Shown here piece by piece: positions 15,714-21,923 of a stretch of DNA of 21,923 bases. Under the pieces are notes generated by a model. It was not told where the DNA came from and did not search any database. It saw only the letters and a list, made by a program, of their open reading frames with translations. Positions within the stretch are counted from its first letter, which is position 1. The number at the start of each line of letters is the position of its first letter. This stretch comes from Deltaproteobacteria bacterium (GTDB lineage Bacteria; Desulfobacterota; Desulfomonilia; UBA1062). Position numbers and translations under genes: made by a program. The stretch is taken from assembly GCA_016934135.1 (NCBI GenBank), contig JAFGTK010000007.1, positions 1-21,923 of the forward strand. Direction: 5' to 3'.

Positions 15714-15962
15714 TTAATCGTGAACGGTAAATGGTATCAGCGCCATGATCCTTGCCCGCTTAATCTCGAGCGTTAACTTTTTCTGATGGCCCGAACAGGT
15801 GCCGGTTATCCTTCTTGGAAGGATCTTACCCCTCTCGGTGATAAAATCTTTGAGAATATGAGGTGACTTGTAATCTATAGGCAGCTTTTTGTCTTCGCAA
15901 AATCTGCATGCCTTCCTCTTATAATAGGTCCTCTGTCTGGGATTGGACTGTCTATTCTGCAT
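15714..15962 (-). CDS. rpsR: 30S ribosomal protein S18
   Basis: bS18 binds the central domain of 16S rRNA together with S6. The 82 residues contain the family core CRFC...IDYKSPHILKDFITERG, KILPRRITGTCSGH and IKRARIMALIPF. Cys residues in CxxC and TGTC suggest the cysteine-retaining form of S18. The ATG is one base after the rpsF stop, and AGGAGG lies about 12 bases upstream inside the end of rpsF, which fits coupled, equimolar production of S6 and S18. Confidence 0.98.
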   Translation of the reverse strand: MQNRQSNPRQRTYYKRKACRFCEDKKLPIDYKSPHILKDFITERGKILPRRITGTCSGHQKKLTLEIKRARIMALIPFTVHD

Positions 15963-15963
15963 A

Positions 15964-16335
15964 TTATTCAGCTACCTCCTCTTTCTGATTTTCAGGAATC
16001 GATTCTGGCTTTGTCTCTACCTTGGGCTCCAGATCTGCTCTGCTGGTATGTCTGTCAAGTTTTACAATGACGAACCGCAGTATATTCTCATCGATCCGCA
16101 GAAATCTTTCGATTTCAGGAATCATTGATCCGGGACCTTCCAGGTAGCTCAGAAAATAATGCCCTCTGGGCTTCTTCTGAATCTTGTAGGAAAGGCCTCT
16201 GATGCCCATATCATCGATTCTGATTATCCCTCCGCCATTTTTGCCAATAGTGTTCTTTAATCGGGTGAGGAGCTTCTGCTGATCTTCTTCCCCGAGATCG
16301 GGGTTTTGAATAAACATCATCTCATAGAAGTTCAT
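15964..16335 (-). CDS. rpsF: 30S ribosomal protein S6
   Basis: bS6 pairs with S18 on the platform of the small subunit. The protein has 123 residues: the ferredoxin-like fold starts with MNFYEMMFIQNPDLGEED, then GLSYKIQKKPRGHYFL, and ends with an acidic, low-complexity tail (about 105-123) like that of E. coli S6, which receives added glutamates. The ATG at 16335 is chosen because AAGGAGGG lies four to five bases upstream; an in-frame ATG at 16374 lies in the leader. The leader may control S6/S18 output (see the regulatory entry). The acylphosphatase gene ends 103 bases upstream. Confidence 0.97.
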   Translation of the reverse strand: MNFYEMMFIQNPDLGEEDQQKLLTRLKNTIGKNGGGIIRIDDMGIRGLSYKIQKKPRGHYFLSYLEGPGSMIPEIERFLRIDENILRFVIVKLDRHTSRADLEPKVETKPESIPENQKEEVAE

Positions 16336-16384
16336 ATTACCCTCCTTGTGGTTTAGTAGCCCCATTAGGAGCAAGGAGCGGGCT
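16336..16384 (-). promoter_or_regulatory. rpsF leader with Shine-Dalgarno-sequestering helix, candidate S6:S18 autoregulatory element
   Basis: In the transcript the order is AGCCC (16384-16380), CTCCTTG (16378-16372), GGGCT (16362-16358) and CAAGGAG (16348-16342). The second and fourth form a perfect 7-bp helix that buries the rpsF Shine-Dalgarno; the first and third form a 5-bp helix. The two pairings are interleaved, so they exclude each other or form a pseudoknot. A CCG triplet sits just before the SD-pairing strand. S6:S18 is known to bind an rpsF leader motif with an exposed CCG, so autoregulation is a reasonable inference. I have not matched the full published motif. Confidence 0.5.
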
Positions 16385-16385
16385 T

Positions 16386-16414
16386 TTCATATAATAAAGA
16401 TTCATATAATGCAA
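16386..16414 (-). promoter_or_regulatory. Candidate promoter for the rpsF-rpsR-DUF2232-rplI-dnaB transcript
   Basis: On the minus strand TTGCAT (16414-16409) is followed after 17 bases by TATGAA (16391-16386), in an AT-rich part of the 103-base gap after the acylphosphatase gene. Each element has four matches to the sigma-70 consensus. Transcription would begin at about 16380, right at the first pairing strand of the leader, so the start must be mapped to know whether that strand is included. Confidence 0.4.
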
Positions 16415-16438
16415 GCTAGAAATACAGCTTATAAGACA

Positions 16439-16744
16439 TCAATACCTTATAAAAAATCCTCTCAGAGATGCATCCTCATCGGCTTCAGAATAATCAACCT
16501 TGTCGACACGTGCACCGCTCGGGCCCTTGTAACACCAGGAAAGAAGTCTGCTGACAGAGTTATCGTCTCCCTGAACATGGATCTCAACAGCACCATCGGG
16601 CATATTTCTGACCCATCCGTCAAGCCTCAGATCCTGTGCAGTCTTGAGCGTATTAGCACGGAACCATACACCCTGCACCCTTCCGGCAACCCTGATACGC
16701 AATGCCCTGAATTTTCCGTCACCCTTATCCTTCATCCGCGTCAT
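16439..16744 (-). CDS. acyP: Acylphosphatase
   Basis: A 101-residue cytoplasmic enzyme that hydrolyses carboxyl phosphates such as acetyl phosphate and carbamoyl phosphate. The family signature GRVQGVWFR (21-29) provides the phosphate loop with catalytic Arg29, and GWVRNMPDGAVEI supplies catalytic Asn47, so it should be active. The gene overlaps the end of ligA by 20 bases. The start at 16744 is chosen because AAGGGGG lies just upstream; an in-frame ATG three codons later (16735) is possible. Members near 90-100 residues are usual. It lies between ligA and the S6 operon with a 103-base gap after it. Confidence 0.95.
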   Translation of the reverse strand: MTRMKDKGDGKFRALRIRVAGRVQGVWFRANTLKTAQDLRLDGWVRNMPDGAVEIHVQGDDNSVSRLLSWCYKGPSGARVDKVDYSEADEDASLRGFFIRY

Positions 16745-18743
16745 TCCCCCTTATGATACTCAAGAATGATGCTTCATCGAGAACTTCGATCCCCAGCGAA
16801 GCTGCCCGGTTCAATTTAGATCCAGGCTGCTCACCCACGACAAGATAATCGAGCTGTTTACTCACAGAATTAACCACTTCACCTCCAAGGGCCTCTACAT
16901 GCCTTTTGGCTTCTAAGCGCGACATGGACATCATGGTGCCGGTAAAGCACAGTCTTTTCCCCTTTAATTCTGACATGAGCATTGTTTCATCGCCAGGCGA
17001 TACGATTTCTATCCCTTGTGCCATAAGTTTTTTGATTACAGTGGTGTTCTGTTCGTTTGCAAAAAAATCACTTATCGAGTTGGAGATTTCCTCCCCGATC
17101 CCTTTTATCGAACATAGATCTTCATAGGTTGCATTCATGATATTTTCCAGAGATTTGAACGTATCCGACAGCCTCCTTGCCGCAACAGTGCCGACATGCT
17201 GTATACCCAGTGCATAGATGAATCTGTCAAGGGTTACCTTCCTGCTTGCTTTAATGGATGCGACAAGATTCGATGCAGAAAGGTCGGCAAAGCCTTCAAG
17301 AACTGAAATGTCATTCTTATTGAGGGTAAAAAGATCTGCAACATCTCGTACAAGACCCTGCTCAACCAGACTATGTACGATCTTTCTGCCCAGACCATCT
17401 ATGTCCATTGCCTCTTTCGAGGCGAAATGATAGATCTCCTCCTTTACAACAGCCGGGCATGAGATATTTACACATCGCCATAGTGCACCGTCTTTTACCA
17501 GATGGGATCTACACGAAGGGCACTCCACTGGCATGAGAAAAGGTTCTAAATGCTCCGGCCTTTTTGATATTATTGGTGCGACAATTTCCGGGATAACATC
17601 CCCTGCCCTCTGGACCAGCACTGTATCGCCTTCCCGGACATCTTTGCGGGCAATCTCGTCTGCATTGTGCAGCGTGGCCCTGCTTACGGTCACACCGCTT
17701 ACCTTGACAGGCTCCAGAATGGCAACAGGGGTCACAACGCCGGTACGGCCCACCTGAACATCGATCTTTTTCAGGATTGTAGTGGCTTGAACAGGCGGGA
17801 ATTTAAAAGCTATGATCCACCTGGGCGACCGTGCTTTTACACCAAGGGCTGTCTGATCTGCCACGGCATTAACCTTTACTACAACCCCGTCGATCTCATA
17901 GGGCATATGTTCTCTCTTTTCCTGCATATATTCAGCAAAGGCAATCACCTCATCAACACCATTGCACAATCGTTTATCCGGATTTATCCTGAATCCGAAC
18001 TCAAAGAGCCTTTCAAGAATGTCGAGCTGCGAAGCATCCCCTGTTGCTTCCGGGTCTGAAATGCCATAGGCAAAGAATACCAGATTTCTGGATGCGGTTA
18101 TCTTTGAATCAAGCTGCCTCAGGGATCCTGCCGCTGCATTTCTGGGATTTGCAAACATCTGCTCATTATTCATGGATCTCTCATGATTCAGTTTCAAGAA
18201 GGAATCTTTCGGCATAACAACTTCACCGCGCACCTCAAGAAGTTCAGGCGGATTATCCGTGATCAGCCGGAGAGGAATGCTCCTGATGGTCCGTACATTA
18301 TCCGTCACATCCTCACCTGTCTGACCGTCACCACGGGTACCTCCACGGGAAAAGATACCGTTTTCAAAAACAAGTTCCACTGCAAGGCCGTCGAACTTTG
18401 GCTCACAGCAATAAGTGATGTTGTCCTTTTCAAGCCACTTTGCAACCCTTATGTGAAATGCTTGAATTTCCTCTTTGTTCATAGCATTGTCTATGCTCAA
18501 TAAAGGAACCCTGTGGATCATCTGTGAAAAGGCCGACAGCGGCGGAGCCCCGACCCTTTGCGTGGGGGATTCTGTGGACCTGAGCGATGGATGCTTTTCT
18601 TCCAGGTCCATCAGTTCTCTCATAAGCCGGTCGTATTCCCCGTCGGATATCTCTGGTGAGTCGAGTACATAATAGAGGCGGTTGTGGCGCTCTATAATAC
18701 GTTTGAGTTCGTCTGCATGTTTTTCAATCTCATTTTCGGCCAT
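16725..18743 (-). CDS. ligA: LigA, NAD-dependent DNA ligase
   Basis: LigA seals nicks in DNA during replication and repair, using NAD+ as adenylate donor. The 672 residues (E. coli LigA is 671) contain the Ia domain (LYYVLDSPEISDGEYDRL), the nucleotidyltransferase motif EPKFDG with catalytic Lys116, GGTRGDGQTGEDVT, an OB domain, a four-cysteine zinc finger (CPSC...CVNISC), helix-hairpin-helix repeats and a C-terminal BRCT domain (about the last 75 residues). The start MAENEIEK (18743) has GAGG six bases upstream. A longer TTG frame to 18818 would start just after the promoter and has no family support. It is the promoter-proximal gene of its run, divergent from hfq. Confidence 0.97.
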   Translation of the reverse strand: MAENEIEKHADELKRIIERHNRLYYVLDSPEISDGEYDRLMRELMDLEEKHPSLRSTESPTQRVGAPPLSAFSQMIHRVPLLSIDNAMNKEEIQAFHIRVAKWLEKDNITYCCEPKFDGLAVELVFENGIFSRGGTRGDGQTGEDVTDNVRTIRSIPLRLITDNPPELLEVRGEVVMPKDSFLKLNHERSMNNEQMFANPRNAAAGSLRQLDSKITASRNLVFFAYGISDPEATGDASQLDILERLFEFGFRINPDKRLCNGVDEVIAFAEYMQEKREHMPYEIDGVVVKVNAVADQTALGVKARSPRWIIAFKFPPVQATTILKKIDVQVGRTGVVTPVAILEPVKVSGVTVSRATLHNADEIARKDVREGDTVLVQRAGDVIPEIVAPIISKRPEHLEPFLMPVECPSCRSHLVKDGALWRCVNISCPAVVKEEIYHFASKEAMDIDGLGRKIVHSLVEQGLVRDVADLFTLNKNDISVLEGFADLSASNLVASIKASRKVTLDRFIYALGIQHVGTVAARRLSDTFKSLENIMNATYEDLCSIKGIGEEISNSISDFFANEQNTTVIKKLMAQGIEIVSPGDETMLMSELKGKRLCFTGTMMSMSRLEAKRHVEALGGEVVNSVSKQLDYLVVGEQPGSKLNRAASLGIEVLDEASFLSIIRGNDADEG

Positions 18744-18838
18744 GAAGAACCTCATATGCATGTTAAATGAAACTTTATTCAGGAAAACATCATCTAACAC
18801 AAAAAAGGACTTGATCAAAAGAATTTCTTGATTAATAC

Positions 18839-18866
18839 ATTATATAAAGGTAAATGCACACTGCAA
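18839..18866 (-). promoter_or_regulatory. Sigma-70 promoter for ligA
   Basis: On the minus strand TTGCAG (18866-18861) stands 16 bases before a perfect TATAAT (18844-18839). Transcription would start near 18832 and give a leader of about 90 bases to the ligA ATG. The -35 lies between the arms of a small inverted repeat (18855-18859 and 18873-18877). Confidence 0.6.
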
Positions 18867-18877
18867 TAAATAGTGCA
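18855..18877. repeat. Short inverted repeat TGCAC-N13-GTGCA between ligA and hfq
   Basis: Two 5-base arms, 18855-18859 and 18873-18877, have centres 18 bases apart and flank the ligA -35 element. The spacing would suit a dimeric regulator on one DNA face, but such short arms arise easily by chance. They could also pair in an hfq transcript starting upstream. Confidence 0.35.
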
Positions 18878-18895
18878 CCTTGAACTACAAGGAGG
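18878..18895 (+). promoter_or_regulatory. hfq ribosome-binding site with a small occluding hairpin
   Basis: AAGGAGG (18889-18895) lies five bases before the hfq ATG and fixes the start. CCTTG (18878-18882) can pair with CAAGG (18888-18892) around a 5-base loop, covering most of the site. E. coli Hfq represses its own mRNA near the ribosome site, so a similar control is conceivable. The 5-bp stem is modest. No clear hfq promoter was resolved; the region 18811-18850 is AT-rich and holds only poor matches. Confidence 0.45.
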
Positions 18896-18900
18896 TTGTA

Positions 18901-19137
18901 ATGGGTAAAGTTGTATTTAATGTTCAGGACCAGTTCCTTAATCAAGCACGCAAGGAAAAGGTGCCTATTGTTGTCACCCTCGTCGACAAGGAAAAGGTTG
19001 AGGGTTTTGTAAAGAGTTTTGATCCATTCTGTATACTGATACAGACGGATAAACCTATACTCATCTACAAACATGCAGTTGCGAGTATAGAACCTTCTGA
19101 GACAAACTCCAAACTCAAAGACTTTCTTGCAGGATGA
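18901..19137 (+). CDS. hfq: Hfq, RNA-binding chaperone (Sm-like hexamer)
   Basis: Hfq is a ring-shaped hexamer that helps small RNAs pair with mRNAs. The 78 residues contain the Sm1 motif (VQDQFLNQARKEKVPIVVTL, then VEGFVKSFDPFCILI) and the Sm2 motif YKHAVASIEP. The proximal-face residues Gln9 and Asp10, and the KH pair of YKHA, are kept. Where most Hfq have a VNG turn this one has VDKEK, a small divergence. There is essentially no long C-terminal tail. Its stop overlaps the next gene's start as ATGA, so it is co-transcribed with an exported protein rather than with miaA or hflX, the common partners. Confidence 0.95.
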   Translation: MGKVVFNVQDQFLNQARKEKVPIVVTLVDKEKVEGFVKSFDPFCILIQTDKPILIYKHAVASIEPSETNSKLKDFLAG

Positions 19138-20243
19138 GGAGAGGCCAAAGATTTTCAGCTCTTATACTGTGTCTGACTCTATTTCTTTGTTCACCTATTA
19201 ATGTATTCGCCGAGACCTCTCTTGAGGTCTTCGGTGTAGGGGCAATCGAGGAGGACAACCTGGCAAAGGCTGAACAATCAGCATTGAGCGATGCCTTTTC
19301 CAAAGCCTTACTGCTTGTAGCCCTGCGATATGTCCCTAATACTTCGTCATTTGATCTTGCAGGCATATTGCCGGATTACATGGCATCTCGAGGCATGCAG
19401 GATATCATACAATACCAGATCAACTCGCGCATCAGGCAGTATGACATACTCGCTCTCAGCGTGGATATCAAACTCGACGAAGAATCCTTAAGAGACTGGC
19501 TCTATTCACGCACCCTTACCGTCCCCTATGAACTAAGACCAAAGGTTCTTTTGATGATCTCTTCTTACGGACCCGGGGAGGAAGACCTCCACGAATGGTG
19601 GAATATGAAGGGCAAGAAGACATATTCATCCTTTGAAACAGAGCTTTCAGGAGATCTGATGCAGCTGGGCGAGTCAGTACTTGAAGTACCCCGAAAAACC
19701 AGGAGTATACTTGGCGGCACCCGGGAAGATATTGAGATTGCAGAGGCTTCCGGGGCAGACCTCCTGCTTTCCGGCACAATCACCTATACACCTGTGCTCG
19801 ATACCCTGTATGAATGTTCAATTGATCTGAATCTGATCGATATCGACACATCCACCCTTTTAGGTTCGTGGTCTGTTTCTCATAGAGGAGACTTTGCCCT
19901 GGACACCATGAATTCTATCATGTCAGACGAGGTGATCAAACCCATAAGGTCCCGTATAGCCCATAAAATGCTGAGCTCAAGTCCGGTTGTCATGAAGAAA
20001 ATCCTCTGTATTGAAGGCATCAGAGAATATGTCACCTATCAGGCCTTCATCAATGCGCTTCGTTCAATGGACAGCATGGTAAGCACCCAGATCACCGGGA
20101 TTAAAGGACATACCATCTGCCACAACATCAGGATCAAGGGAAGCCTGTTCGACATCATGGAGAACCTGAAGCGCGAACAGATAACCGAAGCAGATATCCT
20201 GGTGGAGGATGAGACAGCGTATATACGGATTATTGATAAGTGA
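19134..20243 (+). CDS. Secreted/periplasmic protein of unknown function, FlgT-N/CsgG-like layout
   Basis: A 369-residue protein with a clear signal peptide: basic MRRGQR, hydrophobic core, likely cut after VFA (residue 26). The mature N-terminal part (about 28-125) has EDNLAKAEQSALSDAFSKAL, similar to the N-terminal domain of FlgT and related envelope proteins that start with an 'A..A...A...AL..AL' helix. A middle region (about 135-270: KVLLMISSY, GADLLLSGTITYTP, then a repeated-strand segment) resembles the CsgG/LpoB-like fold. The remainder (about 290-369) is a predicted alpha/beta domain. These likenesses are by eye and modest. No lipobox was seen, so it is probably soluble periplasmic. 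The start ATG overlaps the hfq stop and has little ribosome site, pointing to reinitiation. A terminator follows at 20357-20407. Confidence 0.75.
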   Translation: MRRGQRFSALILCLTLFLCSPINVFAETSLEVFGVGAIEEDNLAKAEQSALSDAFSKALLLVALRYVPNTSSFDLAGILPDYMASRGMQDIIQYQINSRIRQYDILALSVDIKLDEESLRDWLYSRTLTVPYELRPKVLLMISSYGPGEEDLHEWWNMKGKKTYSSFETELSGDLMQLGESVLEVPRKTRSILGGTREDIEIAEASGADLLLSGTITYTPVLDTLYECSIDLNLIDIDTSTLLGSWSVSHRGDFALDTMNSIMSDEVIKPIRSRIAHKMLSSSPVVMKKILCIEGIREYVTYQAFINALRSMDSMVSTQITGIKGHTICHNIRIKGSLFDIMENLKREQITEADILVEDETAYIRIIDK

Positions 20244-20356
20244 TTCTGGTACTACAATAGTAATTTTCTGATATTCTTACATACATCATGCATATATTAA
20301 TAGTCTGAGTTCTCTGGCATATTGAAAGATATTTCCGCGATATCTTATTCGTAATT

Positions 20357-20407
20357 ATGGGGATTATGGCATGCCTTCAGAAGTACCATAACCCCCATTT
20401 TTGTTTT
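20357..20407 (+). terminator. Rho-independent terminator after the hfq gene pair
   Basis: A 13-bp stem (20357-20369 with 20386-20398, one A/C mismatch) has a 16-base loop and is followed by a T-rich tract, TTTTTGTTTT (20398-20407). It lies about 114 bases after the stop of the secreted-protein gene. The T tract runs into the stop codon of the convergent gene at 20406. The complementary strand lacks a good T run, so it works mainly rightward. Confidence 0.85.
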
Positions 20408-20840
20408 ACCAGGGCTCAGGAGGAGTCTTGTACAATCCTGCTCTTTCCAATGCAGCTCTGTTCATTTCACGGGGAAGTATAACTATTTCCTTTGCAACAA
20501 CGACAACATATCCATTATAGTTCTGCAGGCCTCCGCCTTTGACAAAGACATACTTGCCGTTTTTCAGCTCGTCCTGACCCAGTTCTTTTCCGTTCATGTC
20601 AAGAATTCTTGTAAGGTAGTGCTTACCTCTTTCCTTCTGGTCGACAAGGATGATCTTTACTTCCTGTACTATATATTCATTATCATATATTACAAGCTTG
20701 CCTGATATGCCTGCCGGGATCCAGTCCTTCAATGATGAAGAGAGAGGGTCTGCATGAGAAACCAGGGCAAATGAAAAGAACAGGGCCATAAGCAGGACCA
20801 CCTTCTTGTAAAACTTTATCTGGTGAAATGAAAAGGTCAT
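20406..20840 (-). CDS. Small secreted protein encoded behind PilY1, function unknown
   Basis: A 144-residue protein with a signal peptide (basic FYKK, core VVLLMALFFSFALV, likely cut after SHA, residue 30), leaving about 114 mature residues. The mature part looks mostly beta-stranded (GKLVIYDNEYIVQEVKIILV, GKYVFVKGG, NGYVVVVAKEIVIL) and ends in a Pro-rich tail, YKTPPEPW. I do not recognise a family. The start has AAAGGAG about ten bases upstream. It follows the PilY1-like gene by 21 bases on the same strand, so a role with the type IV pilus or with PilY1 export is a guess from position. No cysteines or lipobox are seen. Confidence 0.8.
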   Translation of the reverse strand: MTFSFHQIKFYKKVVLLMALFFSFALVSHADPLSSSLKDWIPAGISGKLVIYDNEYIVQEVKIILVDQKERGKHYLTRILDMNGKELGQDELKNGKYVFVKGGGLQNYNGYVVVVAKEIVILPREMNRAALERAGLYKTPPEPW

Positions 20841-20861
20841 GACCTCACTCCTTTTTAAGTC

Positions 20862-21923
20862 TTACTTCATCCAGTAATAACGTTCGATGGATTTAGTTTC
20901 CTCGGTATCGTCAAACTTCGGTGAACCCTGGGTTCCAACGCCTATAAAAGTACCCTCAGGGGTAACTATGAGGACAGGATCGGACGGTATGCCGCCGCCG
21001 ATGTTTTTGAACCTGTCTTCCCTGGTCAGTGTGCTGGAATCACCGTCAAAGGATTCAAAGACCGCATTACCTGTTTTGTAATCCACTGCCCACAAACGGG
21101 CTGTACCTGCACCTGCGCTGGTTGTGCACGGATCCTGTCCTGCTGCAGACTGGGAAGACGGGATGAATGTCGTGAAATATACCACCCCGGAATATACTAA
21201 GGGGCTCGAAACGACCTTTTCGCCGATCTCCGAACCATCACTCTCTTTCAGGTCTATATACCAGCCGCTACTCAGGATCGAGGCCAGATGGTTCTCGTAC
21301 TGAGTCCCGGTATAGGCCGTAATCGTACTGGATCCCTGGAGATAATCGTTTGTAACATCTACCAGGTCTGATGCAGTTATAGGAGATCCATTACTGTATG
21401 TTGCAGGCCACGTATTCTTGATGGCATAGAAACGGTTGAGCGTGTCTGTCTCAATGGGATGTTCTCTGTCACCGGAACCTATGTACACATAATCACCCCA
21501 GGTCTCCTGAGCAATGCCCGGGGCCTTGGTAAATTTTCTCAGGTATTGCGTACCTCCATCGTTTCCTGCATCGAAGAGCCTTCTTGGCACCCATGCGCCA
21601 TCAGCATCCTTGTCGTTGAATACAAAGAGGTTGCCGCCCAGGTCACCGGCATAGATTACATCATCGCAATCATCGCTGTTATCATCATATGACACCAGTT
21701 CGACAATACAGTAATTCATGTAGCTGGAGAAGGTACTTCCGTCTCCGTGATAGAATTTCAGATTGCTTACAAGGGCACCACTGCCGGCATCTACAGCAAA
21801 GACTGCCCTGCCTTTGCTGTCAGCTGTTCCAGGATCATCATTGTCCTGATTGGTGTCATATCCGCCGGTAAGCAGGATCACATTGGTTTCACTTGTGCCG
21901 CCGCTTGCCTTGATCTTGCAGAC
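20862..21923 (-). CDS. PilY1-like type IV pilus tip protein, C-terminal part (cut by right edge)
   Basis: The frame is open to the right edge, so this is the last 353 residues of a longer protein; the GTG at 21881 is internal. PilY1 sits at the pilus tip and is needed for pilus extension, adhesion and surface sensing. The piece is its beta-propeller: LLTGGYDTNQDNDD, GRAVFAVDAGSGALV, DVIYAGDLGGNLFVFN, YIGSGDREHP, SSPLVYSGVVYFTTF and LWAVDYKTG. A calcium-loop-like stretch (DDNSDDCDD) precedes VIYAGDL, matching the family's DxNxDGxxD site with the glycine replaced. It has Cys in DDCDD and DPCTTS. The protein ends in SIERYYWMK. A small secreted gene follows 21 bases later. The gene symbol is withheld because the N-terminal half is unseen. 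Confidence 0.9.
   Translation of the reverse strand, partial: VCKIKASGGTSETNVILLTGGYDTNQDNDDPGTADSKGRAVFAVDAGSGALVSNLKFYHGDGSTFSSYMNYCIVELVSYDDNSDDCDDVIYAGDLGGNLFVFNDKDADGAWVPRRLFDAGNDGGTQYLRKFTKAPGIAQETWGDYVYIGSGDREHPIETDTLNRFYAIKNTWPATYSNGSPITASDLVDVTNDYLQGSSTITAYTGTQYENHLASILSSGWYIDLKESDGSEIGEKVVSSPLVYSGVVYFTTFIPSSQSAAGQDPCTTSAGAGTARLWAVDYKTGNAVFESFDGDSSTLTREDRFKNIGGGIPSDPVLIVTPEGTFIGVGTQGSPKFDDTEETKSIERYYWMK

Noticed and set aside
15302..15730. 142-codon open frame on the + strand
   Set aside because: It is antisense to the DUF2232 gene, which has clear membrane segments and operon spacing. The antisense product is polar with no recognisable features.
18744..18818. N-terminal extension of LigA from a TTG at 18818
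   Set aside because: The extension has no counterpart in LigA proteins, starts just behind the predicted transcription start, and lacks a ribosome site. ATG 18743 has one.
21879..21881. GTG as start codon of the PilY1-like gene
   Set aside because: The frame stays open upstream to the window edge, and the sequence already lies inside the beta-propeller, so the codon is an internal valine.

Overview
The window is a housekeeping stretch of a bacterial chromosome, about 45% GC by eye. It most resembles the Desulfobacterota/Deltaproteobacteria (Geobacter- or Syntrophus-like lineages). That placement is inferred from gene content and order: secA followed by argJ, a short GNAT-type N-acetylglutamate synthase, rpsF-rpsR-DUF2232-rplI-dnaB, Hfq, a PilY1-type pilus protein and an RpoH-related sigma factor. 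No prophage, insertion sequence, CRISPR array, tRNA or rRNA gene was seen.

Layout. (1) 1-381 (+): C-terminal piece of a SufB/SufD Fe-S assembly protein, cut by the left edge. (2) 382-719: gene-free region between convergent genes, with one weak hairpin. (3) 720-11228 (-), read right to left: rlmD, nadK, recN, a GNAT N-acetylglutamate synthase (argA type), a PmbA/TldE protein, a membrane-anchored M23 peptidase, secA and argJ. The secA/argJ and nadK/recN pairs overlap by ATGA, so they are probably translationally coupled. (4) 11336-12894 (+): a DedA-family membrane protein, then a small RpoH-related sigma factor with its own promoter. (5) 12988-18743 (-): ligA and an acylphosphatase, then rpsF, rpsR, a DUF2232 membrane protein, rplI and dnaB. 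(6) 18901-20243 (+): hfq, divergent from ligA and overlapping by ATGA a secreted two-part protein of unknown function. A strong terminator follows. (7) 20406-21923 (-): the C-terminal half of a PilY1-like protein, cut by the right edge, and a small secreted protein behind it.

How the genes fit together. Region 3 mixes rRNA modification, NADP synthesis, recombination repair, the entry steps of arginine synthesis, protein export and cell-wall hydrolysis. ArgA and ArgJ lie in one gene run: ArgJ recycles acetyl groups and the ArgA-type enzyme can make N-acetylglutamate from acetyl-CoA. Region 5 joins replication (DnaB, LigA) with ribosomal proteins S6, S18 and L9. The S6 leader can fold so that its Shine-Dalgarno is paired, as expected of an autoregulated S6/S18 operon.

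Most of the window is ordinary. The least ordinary items are the sigma factor, which appears to lack domain sigma-3; the rpsF leader, with two interleaved, mutually exclusive pairings; the coupling of hfq to an uncharacterised FlgT/CsgG-like secreted protein; and the small secreted gene behind PilY1. I found no convincing wholly new multi-gene system.
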